Assembly (NCBI RefSeq): GCF_000632495.1
Contig: NZ_JFZT01000039.1
Location: forward strand, 52,501 to 116,500
Length of the DNA: 64,000 bases
Direction of reading: 5' to 3'
Origin: Candidatus Acidianus copahuensis
GTDB taxonomy: Archaea > Thermoproteota > Thermoprotei_A > Sulfolobales > Sulfolobaceae
The notes beneath the pieces are model-generated. The model saw only the letters and a program-made list of their open reading frames with translations. It was not told the DNA's origin and did no database searches. Within the stretch, counting starts at the first letter, position 1. Every line of letters begins with the position of its first letter. The translations under genes were made by a program, and so were the position numbers. Below, in pieces: positions 16,275 through 24,546 of the stretch.

Positions 16275-19031
16275 ATGCTGAACCAACGTTTACTAAACCT
16301 AATAGCGGAGAGGAACTGGAATGGAATGACAGAAGTTCAACAGAAATCTCTAGATCCCATACTTCAGGGCAAAAATACGTTATTGATAGCACCAACAGGC
16401 TTAGGGAAGACTGAGGCAGCGCTAATTCCAGTATTGAATGAAATGTTAAAATATGACGTAAAACCTGTTTCCTTAATTTACATAACCCCACTTAAGGCGT
16501 TAATAAACGACTTAACTATAAGAATAAACTGGTGGGCCTCAAGACTAGGATTTTATGTTAGTAGGAAGCACGGAGAAGTTCCGCAGAAGGAAAAAAATAT
16601 GAGATTAAAGCTGGTCCCACACATAGTGGTAACAACTCCAGAAGGTCTAGAAATTGACCTAGATTGGGCTAGCAGATTTAGGGAGAACTACAAGAACGTA
16701 AAGTGGATTATAGTAGATGAAATACATGAGCTGGTTAACTCGAAAAGAGGAACCCAATTATCTATACTTCTTGAAAGATTAAAGGAGTTTTCTGGTTATG
16801 ACTTTCAGAGAATAGGACTATCCGCTACAGTAAATGATGAAGATTTGATGTCTTCTTTCCTTTTCGGTTCCTCGTCTAGAGAGTCTCAAATAATAAGGGT
16901 TGGAGAAAAGAAGGAGTTCGATCTTGGCATAACTAAAGTCCAAGGAAAAGACGATATCTGGAAGGATGCATCTAAATTAATTGTTAACTCTATAGAGAAA
17001 CCATCCTTAATATTTGCAAATTCTAGATTTATAACTGAAAGATTACATGAAGAGTTAGAGAAGTTTGGGGACGACTTTTATGTTCATCATTCATCAATTT
17101 CTAGGGAAAGCAAAAACGCTGTAGAAGACAATTTAAGGAATTCTAAGGCTAGAGCTGTTATCTGCACAAAAACGTTAGAATTAGGGATAGACGTTGGAGA
17201 GATAAAGAAGGTAATAATGTTTAGACCTCCTCCATCAGTTTCCTCATTCCTTCAGAGGTTAGGCAGAAGCGGACATAAAATAAACGGAAGGCCAGTGGGA
17301 GAAATAATCTGCTTATATGATTTTGACATCCTCGAGGCTTTAGCCATAAAACGGTTAGCTCATAAAGGTAAATTAGAAAAGACCAAGGTATGCAGAGGAC
17401 TAGATATTGTTGCAAGAGAATCTATAGGTATAGTTTTACAGTATGGCGAGCTGGAGAAGGAAAGGATATATAAAATAATAACATCCTCTTATCCGTTTAG
17501 GGGTTTAAAGGAGGATAAATTTGAAGAATTAATTTTATACATGGCAAAAACAGGTGTTCTTTCCCTAAATGGAAATAAGGTTTCGTTGGGTAAGTTCTTC
17601 TTTAAGCTCTGGAGTTTTAACAAGAAAAATGGGTATAGTTGGTCTAGGAGCTTTTCAGAGTTTTTTTCCACAATAAGTAACGATGAGACATTTTCCCTTA
17701 GATGGGGAGACAAGACAATAGGAGAAATAGACGCGATCTACGTATATAAGCAAATAAGAAGCGGGGATATCCTTAGAGTAGGAGGACGTCTTTGGAGAGT
17801 TTTAAAGATAAACACTAGTAGGAATAGTTTGGATGTTGCTCCAGCTGAGAATTGTGAAGGAGAGATACCGATATGGAGAGGAGACAGTATATCCAAATCC
17901 TACTTGTTACCAATTGAGATCTCAAAGATCCTTAGGGGAAATCAAAAAAATCCATTAATTAAAAGAATCAAACAGACTTACGATAATATCAATGTTAATC
18001 TCCCTTCGCTTAGAACAATAATAGTAGAACGTAGAGAGGATGAGATAGTATACTCGGTTCTGATTAACGAAAGAATTTCCGGTACTCTAGCTCACATGCT
18101 TCTATATCTAGCCGCTGCCGAGAACTCCTTAAACATCCATGCTAGGTACTCCATCTACGGTTTTTCCATAAGCAGGATTGATGAAAAGAACTTACTTGAA
18201 GAAATTCTTAAGATAAATGATAAGAAACTAAGAGGGCTCATAATCAAGTCAATTCTTAGATCTCCACTCTTCTTCTCTACTTTAAAGGAAATACAGATTA
18301 GCTTCGGGAAAGTAGGCAAGATAAAACCAGACGAGGACAAGTTTGTAGTAAGAGAAGCGCTAAGACAGACAGTACTCAGGTACTTTAGCATAAAGGGAAC
18401 TATGCGTTTCTTAAAGGATCTAAAAGAGGGTAAGATCAAGATAGTTGAGAGCAATAAACCTACTCCTCTAGGATACGCTGTAATGCTACAGGCACCAATA
18501 AAACCTTGGATAGGTGGACTACAAACAGTTATATACGATACATTAAAGGGTGGAGCTTATACAGCTAACGAACTTTCGGAGATGACTGGTATATCCCCGA
18601 AGACGTTGGAGGCTAGGTTAAAGCAAATGAGAAAGCCAGATTCAAAGTATAGAATAACAAACTTCATAGACGTAGATAGTAAGGAAATAAGGTGGTGTGT
18701 AGCTGAGGAAATGGAGAAAATAGCTAAATCCTGCGATTTCTATAGCTCCTTTACCCCTGTTAACGAAAATGAAACTTTCATTGCAACAATAAAGCCGTAT
18801 AACGGATCAGTCTCTACTGAGCTCATATTTAAGGCTAAAGAAATATTCGAGAGCCCAGATGAGATTAAAAGAAGAATTCCCTTTGAAGAAATAGGAGAGT
18901 TGAGGGTTGGAGATCCTGTAGATCCGTTTGTGTATACCTTTTCCCCTAGGTTTTACTATATGAACAAGGGAATAGCTCCATACGTCCTCTTAAATGCAGT
19001 AGCTTATATACAAAGCATGAAATATTCATAA
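16275..19031 (+). CDS. Lhr-like superfamily 2 ATP-dependent helicase
   Basis: From this start the protein is 918 aa; an in-frame ATG at 16200 would add 25 residues. Motifs: Q-like MTEVQQKSL, Walker A APTGLGKTEAAL, DEIHEL (motif II), GLSATV (III), CTKTLELGIDVGEI and QRLGRSGH (VI). These are followed by the winged-helix and Lhr-core type extension and then a long C-terminal region. It resembles the Hel112/Lhr-type archaeal helicases that unwind DNA or DNA:RNA in repair or recombination. The exact role is unknown. The C/D sRNA candidate begins right after its stop. Confidence 0.88.
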   Translation: MLNQRLLNLIAERNWNGMTEVQQKSLDPILQGKNTLLIAPTGLGKTEAALIPVLNEMLKYDVKPVSLIYITPLKALINDLTIRINWWASRLGFYVSRKHGEVPQKEKNMRLKLVPHIVVTTPEGLEIDLDWASRFRENYKNVKWIIVDEIHELVNSKRGTQLSILLERLKEFSGYDFQRIGLSATVNDEDLMSSFLFGSSSRESQIIRVGEKKEFDLGITKVQGKDDIWKDASKLIVNSIEKPSLIFANSRFITERLHEELEKFGDDFYVHHSSISRESKNAVEDNLRNSKARAVICTKTLELGIDVGEIKKVIMFRPPPSVSSFLQRLGRSGHKINGRPVGEIICLYDFDILEALAIKRLAHKGKLEKTKVCRGLDIVARESIGIVLQYGELEKERIYKIITSSYPFRGLKEDKFEELILYMAKTGVLSLNGNKVSLGKFFFKLWSFNKKNGYSWSRSFSEFFSTISNDETFSLRWGDKTIGEIDAIYVYKQIRSGDILRVGGRLWRVLKINTSRNSLDVAPAENCEGEIPIWRGDSISKSYLLPIEISKILRGNQKNPLIKRIKQTYDNINVNLPSLRTIIVERREDEIVYSVLINERISGTLAHMLLYLAAAENSLNIHARYSIYGFSISRIDEKNLLEEILKINDKKLRGLIIKSILRSPLFFSTLKEIQISFGKVGKIKPDEDKFVVREALRQTVLRYFSIKGTMRFLKDLKEGKIKIVESNKPTPLGYAVMLQAPIKPWIGGLQTVIYDTLKGGAYTANELSEMTGISPKTLEARLKQMRKPDSKYRITNFIDVDSKEIRWCVAEEMEKIAKSCDFYSSFTPVNENETFIATIKPYNGSVSTELIFKAKEIFESPDEIKRRIPFEEIGELRVGDPVDPFVYTFSPRFYYMNKGIAPYVLLNAVAYIQSMKYS

Positions 19032-19086
19032 GTAGTGATGAGAGCCCTTTCCATGAGAGATGAATGTGGCCCGTGTTACTGATACA
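19032..19086 (+). ncRNA. C/D-box sRNA
   Basis: It has a perfect C box GTGATGA (19035-19041) and a perfect D box CTGA (19079-19082), flanked by complementary GTA and TAC as a short terminal stem. Internal D'/C' boxes are degenerate (ATGA at 19053-19056, GAGATGA at 19057-19063). The guide before D, positions 19065-19078, would pair with an RNA containing TAACACGGGCC. It starts directly after the helicase stop and before alba2, so it could be processed from either transcript. Target not identified. Confidence 0.65.
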
Positions 19087-19128
19087 ATAGATTTATTTTT
19101 TAAGAAAGTTCTTCATGTGTGAAGAAAA

Positions 19129-19398
19129 ATGGCTGAGAAACCCTACCAGTTGGTAGTCAGTAGAACTAGGACAGTGGAAGAGCACGTTTTAGACGTGCTT
19201 GAGGTTTTTAACAAGGGAACACAAGAAGTTGAGATAAAGGGTTATGGGAGAGAAATAGATAAGGTAGCAGATGTATATAATGCAATAAAAGATAGGTTAG
19301 GCGATGGAGTCTCCCTTGAAGGCACAAGTATAGGAAGTGAGACAAAGGATAGAAGAAGGATATCATATCTCTTGCTCAGACTTAAGAGGATTTACTAG
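19129..19398 (+). CDS. alba2: Chromatin protein Alba2 (Alba paralogue)
   Basis: An 89-aa Alba-fold DNA/RNA-binding protein: VVSRTRTVEEHVLDVLEVFN, then KGYGREIDKVADVYNAIKDRL. It lacks the acetylatable Lys-Lys pair of Alba1, as usual for Alba2, and is expected to heterodimerise with Alba1 and modulate DNA loop formation. Its 3' end overlaps the convergent reverse gyrase gene by 36 bp. Alba1 is encoded on the other side of reverse gyrase. Confidence 0.92.
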   Translation: MAEKPYQLVVSRTRTVEEHVLDVLEVFNKGTQEVEIKGYGREIDKVADVYNAIKDRLGDGVSLEGTSIGSETKDRRRISYLLLRLKRIY

Positions 19399-22300
19399 AC
19401 CTTTCATTTGAGTCAATATACTATTTAAAACCAAATTTGGATTTATGGAACCAGAAGCTACCATATCCATCTTGCTCATTAAATCCGACGTAGTCTCCTC
19501 AGATATTAACGGACCAAAATTTGATGAGAGGAATTCATGAACTTGGATGCCTTTCTTTGTAGAGACTAAGATTGATCTTCTCTTACTCTCCACTATATAT
19601 CCATGACCTTTCAAGGATTGGATGGTTTTAGCGTATGTGCTAGGCCTACCTATATTTTTCTCCTTCATTTCCCTTATAACTTCAGCGTAGCTCATTAACT
19701 TTATTCTTGAACCTCTCGAGATCGTATATTCAGGCTTTATCTTTCCCTGAGGAAGAGTATAAGTTCTAGGTGGATTTACTGCAGAGTAACCTCCAGCTAC
19801 TTCCATAAGAAGTTCTAATTCGCTCTTCTGATCCAGAACACTTATTCTATATTTTACATATTTTCCTATTGATCCTTCCATTTGACTTGCAATAAATCTC
19901 CTGAATATTAGGTCATATATTGCGAAGTGTGACCAGCTAAACTTGACAAAATATATTTCCGGGTTCTCCTCGATTTCTTTCTTAAGTTCATCAACGTCTA
20001 TTGGATTTGTAGGTCTAATTGCCTCATGTGTTCCTTCATTCCCCCAACTTCTGGGGACCAGTTTTCCTAGGCCTTTTTTCTCGAGATACTCCTTAGCAAC
20101 CTCTATTCCCCTAGATGAAACATGAGTACTATCCGTCCTATGATATGTGATAAATCCAGATTCAAACAATTCTTGGGCTATTCTCATAACTCTTTCAGCT
20201 GGTAGCCTAAACTTATTATACGCCTCTATTAGTAGGCTATCTGTAGTGAAGGGCGGTAGAGGAAGCAGAACCTCTGTTCTTTCGCCTAATTTTTCTACGT
20301 TAACCTCTTCTATTTTCTCTCTCTTATCTAGAAAGACTCTATGAACGTAGTTCCCAAGCTTTATATAGGCAACATAACACATGTTATTCTTATACTCTTT
20401 AGTCCTACTACTTATCCAGCCCAGAACTGGAGTTTGAACTCTTCCAGCGCCGTAATTTCTACTGGAGAACTTCAACTTGAGAATTTTGCTTAACTCGAAA
20501 CCAATCCATCTGTCCTCTATTCTCCTAACTATTTGTCCGTTAACGAGATTTAGATCGAGTGAACCTATATCTCTTAAGGCATTTATTATTCCATTTCTAG
20601 TGACCTCATGATACTTTACCCTATGAACGTTACTATTATAAGGAGAAACACTCACTGCAACATCATAGGCTATCTTTTCTCCCTCTACGTCCGGATCTGT
20701 AGCTATATACACGTTCTCCACTTCGCTAGCTATTTTTCTGATAGCGTTAACGTTTGATAATGTAGTCGTAATAAGGGCAGAACCGCAATATGGACATTTA
20801 TCAACTTCTTGAGAAATAACTCTCCTACAGTTTATACATCTATAGAGAGGAGAATAGTACGGATAGAAGTCTTCATCCTTCATATTTACACCATAATAGC
20901 CTAGATCTTCTGTAGTTAAGTCAGTCAAGTGACCTCTAGTAGCTACTATATCGAGAATATAAACGTTAGAACCATCAATTGCTACTGTCTCATAAACTGG
21001 AACTCCACCTATAACTCTACGTGCAGGATTGCCGAACATTTTACTGATCGTTTTAGCCTTTGTGGGAGATTCGACAATCAAAAGGCCAGTAGTTATGTTC
21101 AACTGTTTATTTTCCTCCTCCCTACTCCTAACAATTTCCTTCTTAACTGAGCTCAAATCAACGTCCTCTAGCTTAGATGGAGAAAAGCCGTAAACCAAGT
21201 ACTTGAGTTTCTTTGTTAGCATCCCATATAGAACGTCATCGTCAATCAGGGTAATAGATAATCCTAGTGTTAATCCACCATTTACCAGTCTACTACTTCT
21301 TCCTGACCCTTGAAGGTAAGTTATAGCGTCTGGAAACTCTAGGTATACTTCCTTTCCTATTCTCTTTAACGCGAATGTTTCCCCAATTATTTGATCGGGT
21401 AAGCTCTTAAATTTCTCCCTTATTTCCTTTACTCTTTCCGTTATATAATCCTGGACTTCGCCTAACTTTCCGGACAACCTTTGAGACTTCAAAAGAGCTA
21501 TCTTTATTACTTGAGCTTCAGCTGGATTTAGGCTAAGAATCTTCTCTTCGTCTATATTTACCCCCAATAGTCTAGAAACTCTCAATAAAGTAAACGGATT
21601 AAGTATAGCATCTCCAGCTCTTATTTTACTTTTAGGAACTCCATAAAAAACAACGTATTTAAGTCTCTTTGGTTCATCTATCCCTCTAACAGCTACACCA
21701 TAATAGGAAGCTGAACCTATTAGAAAATCAACCTTACCAGAGGAGAAATCTTCAAGAAATTTCTTCCCGCTTGTAGCTAAAGATACCTTATAACCTTTAC
21801 TCTCTAGTTCAGCCTTAACTTCCTTTATTTTTTCCTTTCCATAATCCCTCGAGACTAGAATTAATCCGCCTGCGCCTAATTCATCTATTATTCCTAAATC
21901 TAGGGAATGTCTATAAGAATCTATTATGTTTCTAGCATATATCTGGACTGTGCCCATATCAAAACCAGTTATATATTTCAATGCCTTCTGTTTAATCCCC
22001 CTTGGTCTTAGAGTTGCGCTAGCTACTACAAGTTGAGCAACTGTGCTGTTAAAACTAGATATCCTTCTTTCAAGCTCTGCTATCTTTTTTTCGACCTCCT
22101 CTCTTTTTTCCTCAAAGACTAGCAACCTACGAAGTCTCACAAGCCTCATTGCATCCTCGTAAACTCCGTCTGGAATACCCATTATCGTCACTAACCTGTC
22201 AACTGTCTTACCGCTCTTCACTAGAGCATCAGCATCGTCTACAGCGATTAATTTTGGCCTATACTCCTTTATTTGTTCAAAATTTCTATTTATATAATTC

Positions 22301-22818
22301 ACAGTAACTAAACTTATTCCATCACCGACGTTCCCACAGTTAACTCTTTCAACTATTCCGCCAATTTTCTTACATATCTGTTGAAGAAGCGGTTTTGTAG
22401 GAACTATGTATAGAACTCCTTCCTTCAAGTAAGTTGAATATGCTATTATTGTTGTTGTCTTTCCCATTCCAGTTGGAGCAGACATTGAAAAACTGTTACC
22501 CTCAGCCAGTCGTCTTAGCCAAAGTTTCTGGAGTGACCATGGCTCATGGCCAACAACTCCGGAAAAATGCCTTATTACCTCCTCAGAAAGCTCAAGGGAA
22601 TAGTAAAGGTTCCAATAAGCCTTAAGTTTATTTCCTTTCACTAGAAGATGGTAAACGGATTTGATCTTTTCAGCCTGAGTTAAATTAGAGAAGCCGGTAG
22701 AATCACCAGGAAGACAAGAAGTGCAGGGCAAACCTTGTAGTGCCCTGAAATCCTCTATTGATCCTCCACAGTTAGGACAGAACTTTTGGTATACTGAAGT
22801 AACCATGCTAAATGACAA
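19363..22818 (-). CDS. rgy: Reverse gyrase
   Basis: Introduces positive supercoils, the hallmark of hyperthermophiles. N-terminal zinc finger (CPNCGG...CTSC, about residues 15-35), SF2 helicase-like domain with APTGMGKTTT and the DDAD box, a latch region, then a type IA topoisomerase domain beginning GLLIVESPTKAKTISKMFG. A second zinc finger is CINCRR...CPYCGS, and the active-site Tyr lies in FITYHRTDSTH. The 1151 aa length is normal. Sulfolobales have two copies, and the position next to alba fits the TopR2 copy, from memory of synteny. It is divergent from alba1. Confidence 0.97.
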   Translation of the reverse strand: MSFSMVTSVYQKFCPNCGGSIEDFRALQGLPCTSCLPGDSTGFSNLTQAEKIKSVYHLLVKGNKLKAYWNLYYSLELSEEVIRHFSGVVGHEPWSLQKLWLRRLAEGNSFSMSAPTGMGKTTTIIAYSTYLKEGVLYIVPTKPLLQQICKKIGGIVERVNCGNVGDGISLVTVNYINRNFEQIKEYRPKLIAVDDADALVKSGKTVDRLVTIMGIPDGVYEDAMRLVRLRRLLVFEEKREEVEKKIAELERRISSFNSTVAQLVVASATLRPRGIKQKALKYITGFDMGTVQIYARNIIDSYRHSLDLGIIDELGAGGLILVSRDYGKEKIKEVKAELESKGYKVSLATSGKKFLEDFSSGKVDFLIGSASYYGVAVRGIDEPKRLKYVVFYGVPKSKIRAGDAILNPFTLLRVSRLLGVNIDEEKILSLNPAEAQVIKIALLKSQRLSGKLGEVQDYITERVKEIREKFKSLPDQIIGETFALKRIGKEVYLEFPDAITYLQGSGRSSRLVNGGLTLGLSITLIDDDVLYGMLTKKLKYLVYGFSPSKLEDVDLSSVKKEIVRSREEENKQLNITTGLLIVESPTKAKTISKMFGNPARRVIGGVPVYETVAIDGSNVYILDIVATRGHLTDLTTEDLGYYGVNMKDEDFYPYYSPLYRCINCRRVISQEVDKCPYCGSALITTTLSNVNAIRKIASEVENVYIATDPDVEGEKIAYDVAVSVSPYNSNVHRVKYHEVTRNGIINALRDIGSLDLNLVNGQIVRRIEDRWIGFELSKILKLKFSSRNYGAGRVQTPVLGWISSRTKEYKNNMCYVAYIKLGNYVHRVFLDKREKIEEVNVEKLGERTEVLLPLPPFTTDSLLIEAYNKFRLPAERVMRIAQELFESGFITYHRTDSTHVSSRGIEVAKEYLEKKGLGKLVPRSWGNEGTHEAIRPTNPIDVDELKKEIEENPEIYFVKFSWSHFAIYDLIFRRFIASQMEGSIGKYVKYRISVLDQKSELELLMEVAGGYSAVNPPRTYTLPQGKIKPEYTISRGSRIKLMSYAEVIREMKEKNIGRPSTYAKTIQSLKGHGYIVESKRRSILVSTKKGIQVHEFLSSNFGPLISEETTSDLMSKMDMVASGSINPNLVLNSILTQMKGLVNPLKSEQEI

Positions 22819-22872
22819 CTACAAGTGGGACTACTTTATAAGAGGAAAAACAAAATGTTACCGTGTAGGTTA

Positions 22873-22922
22873 ACTTTTTAACTTCTCTCGTGTGTAAATT
22901 GGTCGGCACATGGGTGAATAAA
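22873..22922 (+). promoter_or_regulatory. alba1 promoter and leader
   Basis: CTTTTTAACT (22873-22882) acts as the TATA-like box, giving a transcript start near 22903. GGTGA lies 6 bp before the ATG at 22923, a normal Shine-Dalgarno. This argues against a GTG start at 22890. Confidence 0.5.
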
Positions 22923-23216
22923 ATGAGCACAGCTCCAACTCCAAGTAATGTAGTATTAATAGGTAAAAAACCAGTAATGAACTACGTATTAGCAGCTTTA
23001 ACTCTGCTAAACCAAGGTGTACCTGAAATAGTAATAAAGGCTAGAGGAAGGGCAATTAGCAAAGCTGTAGACACTGTAGAGATAGTTAGAAACAGATTCC
23101 TTCCCGACAAAATAGAGATTAAGGCTATAGGTATAGGAAGCCAAGTAGTAACAAGCCAAGATGGAAAGCAGTCTAGAGTATCAACAATAGAAGTAACGAT
23201 AAAGAAAAAGGCTTAA
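22923..23216 (+). CDS. alba: Chromatin protein Alba1 (Sac10b family)
   Basis: An abundant dimeric chromatin and RNA-binding protein. The 97-residue product begins MSTAPTPSNVVLIGKKPVMN; the Lys pair 15-16 is the site whose acetylation lowers DNA affinity in Sulfolobus. It continues with VIKARGRAISKAVD, the conserved Alba signature. The ATG at 22923 is chosen because it is preceded by GGTGA and matches the family N-terminus. An in-frame GTG 33 bases upstream is not needed. Divergent from reverse gyrase. Confidence 0.97.
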   Translation: MSTAPTPSNVVLIGKKPVMNYVLAALTLLNQGVPEIVIKARGRAISKAVDTVEIVRNRFLPDKIEIKAIGIGSQVVTSQDGKQSRVSTIEVTIKKKA

Positions 23217-23292
23217 GGTAACTAAATACGCTTTTTTGTATATCATTCCATTACCTTTAATAGTTGGAAAGATAATACATAAATTGATGGGA

Positions 23293-23613
23293 ATGTCACA
23301 ACCAGTACATAAGGTAGAATTTGAGGGAAAAGCTAAGATAGGAGAAGTAATGGGAAATTTAACTTCGATACAGCTTAAGCCAGAAGATTTCTCTAGTCCA
23401 ATAGCGCTACAGATGGCTTTTTCAAGAATATATAATGAGATAATGAACGCAATGTCACAGTCTCCTCAGAAGCACTATGTGGCAGATGTTAAATTTAATG
23501 ACTCTCTAGGAAATCCAATCTCCGTTGGAGTAGACTTTGGAAATAATATACCTCCACTTTCTAAGCAAGACGTAAAAGTGAAGATAACTATTGAATTTTA
23601 CGACGAAGACTAG
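23293..23613 (+). CDS. Conserved hypothetical protein, about 106 aa
   Basis: The product begins MSQPVHKVEFEGKAKIGEVM and is rich in beta strands with regular charge (HYVADVKFNDSLGNPISVGV). It has no recognised motif. An upstream reading-frame extension (MYIIPLPLIV...) comes from the AT-rich spacer and is not likely to be translated. It lies 76 bp after alba1 and its 3' end overlaps the convergent winged-helix-like gene by 26 bp. Function unknown. Confidence 0.7.
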   Translation: MSQPVHKVEFEGKAKIGEVMGNLTSIQLKPEDFSSPIALQMAFSRIYNEIMNAMSQSPQKHYVADVKFNDSLGNPISVGVDFGNNIPPLSKQDVKVKITIEFYDED

Positions 23614-23863
23614 ATCTTCTTTTTAAGTAATCATAGCTATTTAATAAAATATATTCTTCGAAAGGTACTAATGTAAAGTAGTAATTATTATTTCTTATCA
23701 ATAAGCCAAGTTTTACAAGGTACTTAATAACGCTTAAGCTTACCTTCTTTGAAAAGAAAGGAGAAAGCTCATACAAGGCTTCCCCTAAATTAAATTGAGA
23801 GTAGCCAAATTTCCTATAAAGTAGAAAATATATCACAACTTCCCTCTTCTTCAACCATCTCAT
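23588..23863 (-). CDS. Small winged-helix-like protein, about 91 aa
   Basis: The product begins MRWLKKREVVIYFLLYRKFG. The pattern of helices followed by LSVIKYLVKLGLLIRNNNYY suggests a winged-helix DNA-binding fold. In-frame ATGs exist at 23869 and 23863. The more distal TTG at 23878 overlaps the D box of the candidate sRNA and is unlikely. I do not recognise the family. It may be a transcription regulator. Confidence 0.65.
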   Translation of the reverse strand: MRWLKKREVVIYFLLYRKFGYSQFNLGEALYELSPFFSKKVSLSVIKYLVKLGLLIRNNNYYFTLVPFEEYILLNSYDYLKRRSSLRRKIQ

Positions 23864-23870
23864 AAGCATC

Positions 23871-23934
23871 ACACTCAATAGCCCGGTTAGTCATCACTTC
23901 TTTATCAGTCCTTACAAGTTATCTCATCGTGAAC
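23871..23934 (-). ncRNA. C/D-box sRNA candidate
   Basis: On the minus strand: C-like ACGATGA (23924-23930), a 15-base guide, D' CTGA (23905-23908), seven bases, a perfect C' GTGATGA (23891-23897), a 12-base guide and D-like TTGA (23875-23878). CAC before the C box and GTG after the D box can pair as a terminal stem. An AT box around 23947-23956 is at promoter distance. It is placed immediately upstream of the winged-helix-like gene. Targets not determined. Confidence 0.5.
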
Positions 23935-24060
23935 TCCTTTAGGAGTTAAATTAAACATTTTCTTATGCCTATATACTTTTCGCGTTAAAAATGTAGAACA
24001 TTCCCTTTTTAACTAACTACTCTCACGATAAGTCTATATTCTTCGAGGAATATTTAGCCT

Positions 24061-24546
24061 ATGCCTTACGTAGAAGGAGGTATTTGTTATCCGGGTGAAA
24101 AAGAGGTAAAAATTAGAGACGTAATTGTAGTTAGACCCTTTTCCGCATTAGTTGGAGACAAGTTTATTGCATTTCCGCCTCTTTCAGTAATTAGTAATAT
24201 GTGCTCTAGAAGTCTGAAGGGAAAGTATTGGGTTGACGGCGTAAGAGTTAAGGGAAATGAAGAGATTATATTTCATAAAGGTAAAATAATGGTTAACGCT
24301 AAGATAAAGATATTAAGTCCAGAATTCACTCCTGGCTACGTTCTCTCTAAGTTGATTTCTGGAAAGAAAATTAGTATAGAACCAGCTAATTCAAAAAACG
24401 TTATAGTAGAAGCTAATGGATTCCCATTAATATACATAGAAAAGAGTAAAATTCATGTTGCCTCAATAGATGAAAAGGCTATACTTCAAGCTGCTGCTTA
24501 TTCTCTACTTTACTATATTTCGTCAGAGTACTCTGAGGAGCTTTGA
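24061..24546 (+). CDS. Conserved hypothetical protein, 161 aa
   Basis: Begins MPYVEGGICYPGEKEVKIRD and is mostly beta in character, with an alpha-helical C-terminus (EKAILQAAAYSLLYYIS). It has two Cys (C9, C48) but no metal-binding spacing and no signal peptide. I do not recognise it. The 3' end overlaps the convergent XPB helicase gene by 34 bp. Confidence 0.7.
   Translation: MPYVEGGICYPGEKEVKIRDVIVVRPFSALVGDKFIAFPPLSVISNMCSRSLKGKYWVDGVRVKGNEEIIFHKGKIMVNAKIKILSPEFTPGYVLSKLISGKKISIEPANSKNVIVEANGFPLIYIEKSKIHVASIDEKAILQAAAYSLLYYISSEYSEEL

Noticed and set aside
22890..22922. GTG start extending alba1 by 11 residues
   Set aside because: Adds MCKLVGTWVNK, absent from the family, and lies upstream of the predicted transcript start; the ATG at 22923 has GGTGA in front.
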